Part shown: piece by piece, positions 34,891 to 46,299 of the stretch | Numbering within the stretch: position 1 is the first letter of the stretch | Layout: the number at the start of each line of letters is the position of its first letter | Assembly: GCA_003550325.1 (NCBI GenBank) | Contig: QKWP01000245.1 | Span: 57,294 to 121,293, forward strand | Source: Gigaspora rosea | Lineage: Eukaryota; Glomeromycota; Glomeromycetes; Diversisporales; Gigasporaceae | Length of the DNA: 64,000 nucleotides | Direction: 5' to 3' | The notes under the pieces: generated by a model | The model's input: the letters and a program-made list of their open reading frames with translations, nothing else | Told to the model about the DNA's origin: nothing | Databases searched by the model: none | Position numbers and translations under genes: made by a program

Positions 34891-37800
34891 GTTAGAATTA
34901 ATTAGTAAAATTTTATGAATCATAAGATTTTATAGAATTTTATTAATAAAATTTTATAAAATCTTATTATACACAAATTTTTATTAATTAATTCTAACTT
35001 TATGCACTAAGTAAACATGTACAGCACCTAAAAATACATCAAATCGGCAGGGTTATTTTTATTTTACTTGAAATTTGGAGAATAGATGCATAATTTTGGA
35101 TTTTTGATCAAAAAAGTCAAATTTAAGCATCTTTTCTCCAAATTTCAAGTAAAATAAAAACAAGACTGCCGATTTAATGTATTTTTAGGCCCTGAACAAG
35201 TTTACTTAGTGAATTAAGTTAGAATTAATTAGTAAAATTTTATGAATCATAAGATTTTATAGAATTTTATTAATAAAATTTTATAAAATCTTATAATACA
35301 CAAATTTTTATTAATTAATTCTAACTTTATGCACTAAGTAAACTTGTACAGCACCTAAAAATACATCAAATCGGCAGGGTTATTTTTATTTTACTTGAAA
35401 TTTGGAGAATAGATGCATAATTTTGGATTTTTGATCAAAAAAGTCAAATTTAAGCATCTTTTCTCCAAATTTCAAGTAAAATAAAAACAAGACTGCCGAT
35501 TTAATGTATTTTTAGGCCCTGAACAAGTTTACTTAGTGAATTAAGTTAGAATTAATTAGTAAAATTTTATGAATCATAAGATTTTATAGAATTTTATTAA
35601 TAAAATTTTATAAAATCTTATAATACACAAATTTTTATTAATTAATTCTAACTTTATGCACTAAGTAAACTTGTACAGCACCTAAAAATACATCAAATCG
35701 GCAGGGTTATTTTTATTTTACTTGAAATTTGGAGAATAGATGCATAATTTTGGATTTTTGATCAAAAAAGTCAAATTTAAGCATCTTTTCTCCAAATTTC
35801 AAGTAAAATAAAAACAAGACTGCCGATTTAATGTATTTTTAGGCCCTGAACAAGTTTACTTAGTGAATTAAGTTAGAATTAATTAGTAAAATTTTATGAA
35901 TCATAAGATTTTATAGAATTTTATTAATAAAATTTTATAAAATCTTATAATACACAAATTTTTATTAATTAATTCTAACTTTATGCACTAAGTAAACTTG
36001 TACAGCACCTAAAAATACATCAAATCGGCAGGGTTATTTTTATTTTACTTGAAATTTGGAGAATAGATGCATAATTTTGGATTTTTGATCAAAAAAGTCA
36101 AATTTAAGCATCTTTTCTCCAAATTTCAAGTAAAATAAAAACAAGACTGCCGATTTAATGTATTTTTAGGCCCTGAACAAGTTTACTTAGTGAATTAAGT
36201 TAGAATTAATTAGTAAAATTTTATGAATCATAAGATTTTATAGAATTTTATTAATAAAATTTTATAAAATCTTATAATACACAAATTTTTATTAATTAAT
36301 TCTAACTTTATGCACTAAGTAAACATGTACAGCACCTAAAAATACATCAAATCAGCAGGGTTATTTTTATTTTACTTGAAATTTGGAGAATAGATGCATA
36401 ATTTTGGATTTTTGATCAAAAAAGTCAAATTTAAGCATCTTTTCTCCAAATTTCAAGTAAAATAAAAACAAGACTGCCGATTTAATGTATTTTTAGGCCC
36501 TGAACAAGTTTACTTAGTGAATTAAGTTAGAATTAATTAGTAAAATTTTATGAATCATAAGATTTTATAGAATTTTATTAATAAAATTTTATAAAATCTT
36601 ATAATACACAAATTTTTATTAATTAATTCTAACTTTATGCACTAAGTAAACATGTACAGCACCTAAAAATACATCAAATCAGCAGGGTTATTTTTATTTT
36701 ACTTGAAATTTGGAGAATAGATGCATAATTTTGGATTTTTGATCAAAAAAGTCAAATTTAAGCATCTTTTCTCCAAATTTCAAGTAAAATAAAAACAATA
36801 CTGCCAATTTAATGTATTTTTAGGCTCTGAACAAGTTTACCTAGTGAAATAAGTTAGAATTAATTAGTAAAAGTTTATGAATCATAAGATTTTATAGAAT
36901 TTTATTAATAAAATTCTATAAAATCTTATGATTCACAAAATTTTACTAATTAATTCTAACTTATTGCACTAGGTAAACTTGTTCAGAACCTAAAAATACA
37001 TTAAATCGGCAGTATTGTTTTTATTTTACTTGAAATTTGGAGAAAAGATGCTTAAATTTGACTTTTTTGATCAAAAATCCAAAATTATGCATCTATTCTC
37101 CAAATTTTAAGTAAAATAAAAATAACTCTGCCGATTTGATGCATTTTTAGGTGCTGAACATGTTTACTTAGTGCATAAAGTTAGAATTAATTATTAAAAA
37201 TTTGTGAATTATAAGATTTTATAGAATTTTATTAATAAAATTCTATAAAATCTTATGATTCACAATATTTTACTAATTAATTCTAACTTATAGCACTAGG
37301 TAAACTTGTTCAGAACCTAAAAATACATTAAATCGGCAGTATTGTTTTTATTTTACTTGAAATTTGGAGAAAAGATGCTTAAATTTGACTTTTTTGATCA
37401 AAAATCCAAAATTATGCATCTATTCTCCAAATTTCAAGTAAAATAAAAATAACCCTGCCGATTTGATGCATTTTTAGGTGCTGTACATGTTTACTTAGTG
37501 CATAAAGTTAGAATTAATTAATAAAAATTTGTGTATTATAAGATTTTATAAAATTTTATTAATAAAATTCTATAAAATCTTATGATTCATAAAATTTTAC
37601 TAATTAATTCTAACTTATTTCACTAGGTAAACTTGTTCAGAGCCTAAAAATACATTAAATCGGCAGTCTTGTTTTTATTTTACTTGAAATTTGGAGAAAA
37701 GATGCTTAAATTTGACTTTTTTGATCAAAAATCCAAAATTATGCATCTATTCTCCAAATTTCAAGTAAAATAAAAATAACTCTGCTGATTTGATGTATTT

Positions 37801-38225
37801 TTAGGTGCTGTACATGTTTACTTCGTGCATAAAGTTAGAATTAATTAATAAAAATTTGTGTATGATAAGATTTCATAAAATTTTATTAATAAAATTCTAT
37901 AAAATCTTATGATTCATAAAATTTTACTAATTAATTCTAACTTATTTCACTAGGTAAACTTGTTCAGAGCCTAAAAATATATTAAATCAGCAGAATTGTT
38001 TTTATTTTACTTGAATTTTGAAGAAAAGATGCTTAAATTTGACTTTTTGATCAAAAATCAAATTTTAAGCAAAATAAAAATAACTCAGCCAATTTGATGC
38101 ATTTTTAGGTGCTGAATATGTTTACTTAGTGCATAAAGTTAGAATTAATTAATAAAAATTTGTGTATTATAAGAATTTATAAAATTTTATTAATAAAATT
38201 ATATAAAATCCTATTATGATTCATA
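34891..38225. repeat. 327-bp satellite array that reverses polarity
   Basis: A common word in the left half recurs at 35211, 35538, 35865, 36192, 36519 and 36846: exactly 327 bp each time. The right half recurs at 37174, 37501 and 37828 (327 bp), then at 38132 (304 bp, deletion). The right-half units are the reverse complement of the left-half units, with the symmetry centre at 36906/36907. Each unit is itself two palindromes, one centred on ATTTTATTAATAAAAT and one on TTTTTGATCAAAAA. Confidence 0.95.
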
Positions 38226-38228
38226 AAA

Positions 38229-40497
38229 TTATCACCAGAATTTGCACGGGGATTACTATCGATTTTTATCATTATTGGATAGTAATCGATTTAAATCCCC
38301 CCTGACGAGGACTATCGATTAAGATAGTAATCAATAATAATCGGTAATAATCGATAGATATCAGATTAAAAATTAGGAATAACAATACTATTATACTGTA
38401 TACTTATTTTTAAACATTTTATAGATTTTCGAATGTTTTCGCATATTTTCACAAGGTTTCGCAATTTAATATAAAATTTTATATTTTTTATTTATTATTA
38501 TTATTAAACATTATATTTAATTAAAAATATATTTTAATCAATATTATATATTTTATTATATATTATTTTACATTTTTTACGAAAAAATGAAAAAAATGAC
38601 AAAAAAAAATAAAACCAAAAAAACTAAACTCAAAAAATAATGAAAAAAACAAACCGAAAAAAATAGTAATATTTTGAACCCTTTCGCACTTCATCGCATA
38701 ATGCTAGCTCTATATACTGATTTTTTTCACTCTGCAATTAGCTATTATTTCTTCTCTTCTTTGTTTTAATTATAATATTCACTTATATTTGCTGATATTC
38801 ATTCATATTCGCTACTTCCTAAAATAAAAAAATGGTAAAAAAAATAAAACCAAAAAAAATGAAAATGAAAAAATAGTTATATTTTAAACTACTTTCATAC
38901 TTCGTCGCATAATACTAGCTCTATATACTTATTTTTCTTACCCTGTAGTTAGCTATTATTTCTCTTCTTCTGTTTAACTATCATATTCGTTTATATTTGC
39001 TCATATTCGCAACTTTCTAAAAAGTGCTATAAAAAAAACAAACAAAAAGCAAAAAACGAAACTGAAAAAAATAATAAAAAAAACACAACCAAAAAAAATA
39101 AACTATTATATTTGCTTATATTCGCTCATATTCTATTATATTCACTTATATTTGTGACTTTAGAAATCGTCAAAGGTTTTCACAAAGTGCCGGAATAAAA
39201 TAAATTAATAAAAATAAAACAAAAAAACAAAAACAATAAACATGAAACGAAAATAAATAAAACGAAATCTTGCAAAAACTTGCGTAAACTTGCGAAAACT
39301 TGAGTTCTTGAAATTTAGAAATTGCTTGCTGGAGAAATTAGTTGTGTGTTCTTGCAAAGTATTAAAAGGCTGGGTTGGCCTGCGCTAAGTGCTGAAAAGC
39401 CGTTGAATTTCTTGCAAAGTGCTAGTGGTAAAGTGTAGAAATAAAATAAATAAAATAAAATAAAATTAAAAATAAAAAAAATATGAGATAAAAAAAACAA
39501 AAACGAAGCTAAAAATAATGAAACAAAACCAAAAAAAAACAAAAGGAAAATGAAGAAACAATGTAAAATTGATAGAAGATCTAAATTATAAACAAAAAAA
39601 ATAAACAAAGATCTAATCTGATCTTGTAGTACAATCATCAAAAATTATCGAACCATTTTAAAAATATTAGTCAAACGTGTCCTTGATATGATCCAGGTTA
39701 CAGATCGTCCTAAATATTAAAAATAAAAAGAAAGAGAAAAAAAAAGAGAGGAAAAAAAGGGAAAGAAGACAGAGAAAAAAAAAAAGAGAGGGANNNNNNN
39801 NNNNNNNNNNNNNNNNNNNNNNNNNNNNNNNNNNNNNNNNNNNNNNNNNNNNNNNNNNNNNNNNNNNNNNNNNNNNNNNNNNNNNNNNNNNNNNNNNNNN
39901 NNNNNNNNNNNNNNNNNNNNNNNNNNNNNNNNNNNNNNNNNNNNNNNNNNNNNNNNNNNNNNNNNNNNNNNNNNNNNNNNNNNNNNNNNNNNNNNNNNNN
40001 NNNNNNNNNNNNNNNNNNNNNNNNNNNNNNNNNNNNNNNNNNNNNNNNNNNNNNNNNNNNNNNNNNNNNNNNNNNNNNNNNNNNNNNNNNNNNNNNNNNN
40101 NNNNNNNNNNNNNNNNNNNNNNNNNNNNNNNNNNNNNNNNNNNNNNNNNNNNNNNNNNNNNNNNNNNNNNNNNNNNNNNNNNNNNNNNNNNNNNNNNNNN
40201 NNNNNNNNNNNNNNNNNNNNNNNNTTTTTTTTTTTTTTTTATGTATCCAAATTAAAGTATAATGCTAATTATTGATTAATAACACAATGATCGATATATA
40301 GCGATTTTGATTAGTTCGATAATAATCAATAATTGATTTATATCGATTACTTGCCTATTTTTCGTTATTAATCGATTTTTGATATATATCGATTTATAAC
40401 AAGTTAATTGATATATAAGGTTTAATTTTAATTGATATAAATCGATTATGCATTATAAATCGATATATATCTGCTTAAAATATTTCGTGATGATTTT
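38229..40497. other. Block inserted in the array, containing the assembly gap
   Basis: Its flanks are rich in ATCGAT words (TAATCGATT, TATATCGATT), unlike the array. The middle is A-rich low-complexity sequence. A direct repeat of period 211 bp carries TCGCATAAT(G/A)CTAGCTCT (38694 and 38905) with TCATATTCGC words. It is probably a separate insertion, but its ends are not matched. Confidence 0.45.
39794..40224. other. Assembly gap (431 N)
   Basis: A run of N lies between an A/G-rich stretch and a T-run. Homopolymer sequence on both sides suggests that assembly failed in low-complexity DNA. Confidence 1.
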
Positions 40498-40550
40498 ACT
40501 AATTAATTCTAACTTCATGCACTAAGTAAACTTGTCAGCACCAAAAAATA
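40498..40550. repeat. Remnant of the 327-bp array
   Basis: TTTTACTAATTAATTCTAAC, then TGCACTAAGTAAACTTG, then CAGCACC match the array unit. This shows the array once continued past the inserted block. Confidence 0.8.
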
Positions 40551-40589
40551 AATATAAGTATATTTAGACTCAGACCAGTCTGTATAAAA

Positions 40590-40680
40590 TTTAGAAACTG
40601 AGTCTGGTCTGATCCTGGACCAGACCTGAACCGGACCTATTCCGATCCTGACTGGACCCAAACCGGACCAATCATTTGTT
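40590..40680. repeat. Short degenerate GGACC(A/T/C)GA repeat
   Basis: Words such as CTGGACCAGACCTGAACCGG and CCGGACC recur over about 90 bp, inside the right arm region of the Harbinger-like element. Confidence 0.5.
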
Positions 40681-40748
40681 GTTAAGCCCCCCTCTAAAAA
40701 ATTTTGATCTTGTAATGTTAAACAAAGAATTAAATTGGAGTGGCCTAA

Positions 40749-41819
40749 CTGTTAAACATGTATAAATTATATAGTATATAAGTTATAATAAATTATAGAT
40801 AAAACCATAGCACTATAGTGCTATGGCGTTATAATGCTATAGCGCTATAAAATAAATCACTTTAAAAATTTTTAGAATAGATTGAATTTAAAATTAAAAT
40901 TTTTTAATGGACAAAAAGGCATGCATGCTGCAATGTGCCTGTATATCGCACCCCAACGATTTACCAATTAAATTTGAAGATCAGGTATAACGTGCAAATT
41001 TTCTTTGTGTAACAAAATAAAGAAATTTTTCTAAAATTTGTAATATCAAAAAATTTTATCTACTTAACCACCTTTCACGCTCTAACAAAAAAAATTCCTT
41101 GCAAAATTTTGTATATACTATCACCTACTCTCTAACTTCTAGCACTAACCCTTACCATAACCTTATATTAATTTAAAATTTTGTTATTGTTATAGAACAT
41201 TTGTCATTTGTTACATGGATCTACAATATATGTTTACATATATGTGTGCTAAGCATAGCAGAAGTTCATTTTGATTAGCTAAAATTAAACTAAATATGAT
41301 TGGCAATGATCTTTTTTTTTATACAGTCAACTAATTTTTAAAGTACTTTTATAAGAAAATCATCATGTTATATGAGAAATTTTTTTTTGTAATACATAAT
41401 GTAGAAATCAACTTGAGTCGTTAGTATTTTACCTTGGGGTTTACTGTTTTTTAACTTGGGATACAGTGGGATACAGAAGTTTCAAGATCTAGATGAGAAG
41501 CAAAGATTTTAAAAGGTCGAAAGGTAGTTTGGCGACCTAAGCAATTGGTGAGTGAAGTTGCAAGATTTTATTTCTACTAGTTTTGCTTGCCTAATAAAAA
41601 ATATTATTTTGAACTACATTCTAAACTGTACTTTAATTTTTTTTGTTATATTTATTTAGGTTATAAGTATAGCTTATAAATACAGTACAAAGTCTATAGT
41701 AGTAGTGGTTAGAAATGTTCTCGTATCTTGAATCTAGTTTAATAATGTATTACAAAACTTAATTGTTTATTGTAAATTAATATACTTATTATGAAAAGAA
41801 TAGTATATACATTGTGAAA
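40749..41819. other. AT-rich region with MITE-like fragments, no gene
   Basis: Contains TATAGTGCTATGG palindromic words (40806-40850). A block at 40940-41220 has ACCAATTAAATTTGAAGATC and CTAACCC-like words, resembling one side of the MITE at 11011-11339. No coding frame. Confidence 0.4.
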
Positions 41820-42006
41820 GATGAATTAAAGTAGCTATTATGAGCAAATTAATGTGTTGTAGTCTATAATACGCATCTTCAGAAAGTATTAACTAATTTT
41901 TTGAAAGCAATANGATGAATTAAAGTAGCTATTATGAGCAAATTAATGTGTTGTAGTCTATAATACGCATCTTCAGAAAGTATTAACTAATTTTTTGAAA
42001 GCAATA
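41820..42006. repeat. Exact 93-bp duplication around a single N
   Basis: 41820-41912 and 41914-42006 are identical, separated by N at 41913. The most likely cause is two overlapping contig ends joined without merging. Confidence 0.9.
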
Positions 42007-42147
42007 AATTCTCGTCCAGGTATGGCCGATACTTTATCTGTAGTACAATCAACATTTTTTCTGGGGTTTTTAACAACCAATTCCACTATGCTTGTGTGCG
42101 ATGAATTAGCATATCGCAGGGTGCATTGCATATATTTACCCTTTTAA
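41935..42147 (+). pseudogene. Short coding-like relic, unknown family
   Basis: One frame is open from a TAA near 41943 to the TAA ending at 42147. It reads about 67 codons, including VVYNTHLQKVLTNFLKAINS and RPGMADTLSVVQSTFFLGFL. The composition is that of ordinary protein rather than AT-rich noise. No start or domain is visible and the frame runs through the duplicated 93 bp, so its 5' part depends on the assembly. It could be a fragment of a transposon protein or a host gene. Confidence 0.3.
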
Positions 42148-42218
42148 TAATATTAAAATTAAATTACAAATTTTACAAGATAATAACTAATTATAACTCA
42201 AATTTTTATTTGGGTAGA

Positions 42219-42385
42219 TTGAAGAAGAGTGAACCCAGTGATCACAACATCATATGACTAACATTCAGCTTAATTTAGGGTTAGATTAAGGATATTTTTA
42301 GGCAATTTTGTTTTAATTCTGGTAAACAAATGATTTCATTATTTGTTATCATGTGATTGTCAATCACTGTGTTAACTGTTCTTCA
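42219..42385. mobile_element. MITE of about 167 bp
   Basis: TTGAAGAAGAGTGAACCCAG at the left pairs with the inverted TTGAAGAACAGTTAACACAG at the right, continuing TGATTGACAA. A TTAGGGTTAGATTAAGG tract is inside. Confidence 0.6.
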
Positions 42386-42540
42386 AGTGACACAAATTTT
42401 TATTCCGATCTTGCTCTTTTTTTATGTTCATTCATTTTCTTTTTTGGAATTTTTTGAGACTTTTGCATCCATATTTCTTAATTCCGCCCGACAATACCCT
42501 CCCTGGCCTAAATTATATATACTCTAATTTTTTATAAAAT

Positions 42541-42637
42541 TTAGATGGGATAAAATGCGAATGATTCCGAAACATGCGCATGAATGCGCACTAATACACC
42601 GATTAAGGAATCATGCGACGCATGAAACCCATCTCTA
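42541..42637. repeat. Small palindromic repeat, relative of 18086-18184
   Basis: TTAGATGGGATAAAATGCGA at the left, AACATGCGCATGAATGCGCA in the centre and CATGAAACCCATCTCTAA at the right. Confidence 0.55.
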
Positions 42638-43359
42638 ACTGTATCTACACTTTAAAATCAATAGATACGAATGTAGTAACAATTATTATTACCGGAACTT
42701 TTATAGCATTGGTATAACGATTATGCCAACACACTATTGGTTGTACAATGGTATAACGATTATATGCAAACAAACTATTGCTGTTACAATGTAAGTTACA
42801 GGTAAATTTGTATGTAACGTACGTACATGTAGGGTACAAAAAAATTCTAATAAAATTTCGTGCTTTTAGATTAGGGACAGAATCTTGCAATTAGGTTAGA
42901 GTTAGAAAATATTATTATATAATAAAACTTTACAACACGTAAAAACCGGTTCATAGACTAAATTTTTGGTTATAAACGTTTGTCTTGCATTACGGCTGAT
43001 CTTGAAATTTGGTTGGTCAATAAAATTTTTTATCCCAAATCCTGGGGTCTGCATAAATCACATAATTTATGATTTCCCGCACGCATAATTTTGCAATGAT
43101 CGGATAATTCTGGACACTCTACCGGCCGGATACTTGGGTAGTTGTGATTTATTTCAAAGTCACGTTAAAATTCTCTGATTGGCTGATCTTTGATTAGCAT
43201 ATAATTTCCGGATCTGGATTTAAATACTATAACCTAGACTTAATTACTTGATAGTTCGCGATTCATGCATAATCATATACTGTAGTCTCTTGAGATAATA
43301 TCTATCTGATTAAACCTTATTAAAGTTCTTTATAATCATATACATTGCCTCACTTGACA
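42638..43359. other. Spacer upstream of the 5S gene
   Basis: No gene. A TATAATCATATA stretch at 43331-43342, about 20-30 bp before the 5S start, sits where an upstream TATA-like element of RNA polymerase III genes would be. Confidence 0.35.
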
Positions 43360-43475
43360 GTTACGGCCACACACAGTGAAAAGCACCGGAACCCGTCCGA
43401 TCTCCGAAGTTAAGCCACTGATGGCCCAGTCAGTACTATGGTTGGGGACAACATGGGAATACTGGGTGCCGTAAC
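43360..43475 (+). rRNA. 5S ribosomal RNA
   Basis: Terminal stem GTTACGGC pairs with GCCGTAAC. The sequence keeps the 5S landmarks CCCGTCCGATCTCCGAAGTT and AAGCCACTGATGGCCCAG (internal A box region), and GTACTATGGTTGGGGACAAC, ATGGGAATACTGGGT (C box region). Length is 116 nt, as expected, and a run of ten T follows at 43476-43485 as a polymerase III terminator. It stands alone, with no other rRNA gene nearby, which fits dispersed 5S genes. It looks intact and functional. Confidence 0.95.
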
Positions 43476-43485
43476 TTTTTTTTTT
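43476..43485 (+). terminator. RNA polymerase III T-run terminator of 5S
   Basis: Ten consecutive T follow the closing base of the terminal stem directly. Confidence 0.9.
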
Positions 43486-44269
43486 CAGAAACATTATAAA
43501 TTTCTTTAACCTGAACGTACGCTTAATCGACGTTTGTATTGGCGAAATGCTCGAATTAAAAGGTCAGCTAAATATCAATCTTAGATTTTAATGGATTACG
43601 TCTTATAAAGCTTTTATAAGGCTAAAAAGTACGTGCGTCAACTAAAATTTTTTACATAGAATTGTCGGTGCATCTAGGATTATTTATCTGCCTTAAGTTA
43701 CGTGTTTACTAAAATAAGTGTTATCAATAGTTTGTCACTTGATTTAAAATTTTAATTGATGAGTTTGCTTTTATAAGAAAATTGATCTGTAAAAAAAGAG
43801 CTGTTCAAAACATATCAATTATATTGTTAAAATAAAATTTTCATTATATTTTTTTTTTGTTATTAAAAAATTCATTAATTGTTTTTTTTATTTCTATCAT
43901 TATAAGTTTATTAATCCTAATTACACTTTTTAGCAACTTGAATTTATAAAAAATATACAAATCATATAATGCGTTATATGTTTTTTTTTTGTTTTTGCAG
44001 ATCCTATAATTTGTAATTATGTATAGTCAACTCTATGTAAACTTGTAAAAACCAGACTCTTAAAGACATGCATTTAAAGAACGACTAAAAAATTGCATTT
44101 ATATGTATTCAGGCCAGAATTTGAGGCTGCAATTAGAAAAATGACCAATTAAAGTAATTCTTGTCTTAAGTTGATAATAATAAATACAGTTTATCGTACA
44201 GGTCTTATGTGACAACCCGTGTTTTTATTGCGAATTAGTTATTTTAATAAAGGCAAAACTGAATTTAGC
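43486..44269. other. AT-rich spacer, no gene
   Basis: No clear repeat edges and no coding frame were seen. Confidence 0.35.
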
Positions 44270-44715
44270 TTTATTTTGTTAAATGAAGACTACATTTTAG
44301 TTAAAATTCTTATAGTTGGTAATTTTAATGTTCTTACAGTGGGTGAAGACTTTGTTTGGTTTGTTGGTAGTTTTTAAAATTTTTATAGCAGTCAAAACTA
44401 TATATTATCAGGTTATTTTTAAGATCCTCATACTATATTTCAGTCGAACATTGAATATTTTAAAATTTTCATAGTTAGTGAAAAACTTTTAGTTAGGTCA
44501 TTTTAAAATTCATATAGTTGGGAGAAGGCTATATTATCGAACGATTTTAAAGTTTTTAAAACCAGGCGAACTATATTCTTTTAAAAATTTGTAGCTGGCA
44601 AAGACTATATTGGGTAAATTTTAAAATCTCACAATTGGCCAATTTTTAGAATTTTTAATTGTTGGGCGAAGAATTAGTTTGGTCGGAAAGCATTTTTAAA
44701 ATTCTTATAATCTTG
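44270..44715. repeat. Degenerate minisatellite, about 55-65 bp unit
   Basis: The recurring core is TTTTAAAATT, then TATAGTTGG, then GAAGACTATATT, repeated with drift about seven times. Confidence 0.5.
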
Positions 44716-45053
44716 AATTCAAATCCAAAACAAGTTGTTTTCATTTAAGGTTACTTTAAAAGTTTCAAAAAAGAAATAAATATGTTTATATAAAATAATT
44801 CATCGGGTTGGTTCTACATTTTAAAGACTTATTTTATCGAAACTGATCTACAAGTTGTTTCGAAGTTTCTTTTTTCACTTTGCAACAAATAAAAACATTG
44901 GGCTTTAAGATTGTCAAAAGTATATTGGTCGTTCAAAAAGTTTTGACACTGGTCAATTATTTCGATCATTTAAAAGATATAATTTTAAACCTTAAAATAT
45001 GCAAAAATATTAGTTATAATAAATATTTAAAAAATTTTTAACCAAGTTTAATC

Positions 45054-45280
45054 AGGCCGCACAAGATTATATACTTGATTTTCATATCAAAGAACAGTGA
45101 TCAGTGGCATGGTCGCACGGTTTTTTTTTTTATAATAAAATTTTTTTAAATGATAATAAAAAAAAAACTTAGCAAAGTTTATTTATATAAATTTTTATGC
45201 TATTTAGCGTTAGGCCATATAAACTCTTACTATTGGTTTTCATATCAAAAATCTCCTATAGCCCGGCGACTCGGATTTTA
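45054..45280. mobile_element. Two solitary Harbinger-like ends
   Basis: 45056 onward reads GGCCGCACAAGATTATATAC, then TTTTCATATC and GTGATCAGTGGCATGG, close to the left end of 16459-18799. 45208 onward reads GGCCATATAAACTC, then TTGGTTTTCATATC, preceded by TTA. No partner ends were found. Confidence 0.45.
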
Positions 45281-45359
45281 ATTTTTTTTATTAAAGAATT
45301 TTTTTAATATAAATTCTTATTTAAGAAATTTTCATTGTGCGTATAAATCATTAATTACA

Positions 45360-45650
45360 TTAGATGATGAGTAAAAAGATTATTATTAACGGCGTGAATT
45401 AAAAACAGCAAAACAAGCTCACCAAAATATTTAACGTTAATTATATTACATGCAGATTATTTCATTCACATTAATTTAGCGATCAAGTATAAAGATGATT
45501 TATTATTAGTGAAATTAAAATCAACAAATAAGTTCACAGTTCAGTATAAATAATTATTTATATACCATTAAATTAACTTAGCTGGTGAGTATAAAATTAT
45601 TTATTTATCAGTGGAATTAAAATTGCTAAATAGATTTACAAGTCAAGACA
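45360..45650. repeat. Degenerate tandem repeat, about 85-95 bp
   Basis: AGTATAAA, a TTATTTAT word, GTGAAATTAAAAT and a TTCACA/TTTACA word return about three times in this order. Confidence 0.4.
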
Positions 45651-45802
45651 AATACATACTGTCGCAGGTTAATTTATGACTTTCATCACAAAAAATCCTT
45701 GCACAGATGGTAAGCACTAATAGCTTTACTACAACTAATCGCACTTTACAATATTAAGGCAAATATTTTACTTATATTTATTTGAAATATTTATTTATTG
45801 TT

Positions 45803-45995
45803 AAGGATCATAGTGAATGTCAGATCATGGTGAATATTATATATAATTGTGTTTAGAGTGCCTTATATAAAATAAAAACCTTAACCCTAACTCTAATGGG
45901 GACCCCAACCCTAAAATCAATTCAGGCTGGTTGGCCTGAAAAAAAATAAATATGGTCAAAATATTCACTATGATCTGACATTCACCATAATCCTT
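45803..45995. mobile_element. MITE of 193 bp with 35-bp ends
   Basis: AAGGATCATAGTGAATGTCA at the left and AAGGATTATGGTGAATGTCA (inverted) at the right both continue GATCATxGTGAATATT. The interior has AACCTTAACCCTAACTCTAA. Confidence 0.8.
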
Positions 45996-46299
45996 CATAT
46001 TTATTATACTATATTACTTATTTAGGGTTTTACTTATTTATTTATTTAAGAAAGAGAAGCTAACTGTTCTTTTATTGTTCTCATTTCACACTATTTTGAT
46101 TACAATTATTACATCACTTAATCATTTGATCATGGATCATTCGAATTATCTTATTTAAGTATGCACTTTGCATTACTGATTCTTATACAACTCTTTCTGG
46201 TTAGCACCTGATCAATCATCACATGTATCATGTGCACAAAACATTGATCATTGGTCATTCTATTCTTATTTATAATCAAATACCCTTATGTACAATTTT

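Larger units (their letters stand above)
34683..40745. mobile_element. 6.06-kb Harbinger-like element containing a satellite array
   Basis: Ends are exact 14-bp inverted repeats GGCCACTCCAATTT, continuing as TAA(A/T)TCT. Further inward is a shared GGGGGG then TTAA(A)CAAC block. Flanks are TAA at 34680-34682 and TAA at 40746-40748. Inside are the 327-bp array (34891-38225), an inserted block (38229-40497) and an array remnant (40498-40550). No transposase is visible, though 431 bp are unsequenced. Confidence 0.75.

Noticed and set aside
34891..38225. CRISPR array
   Set aside because: Units are 327 bp with no unique spacers and the sequence is eukaryotic; it is a satellite.
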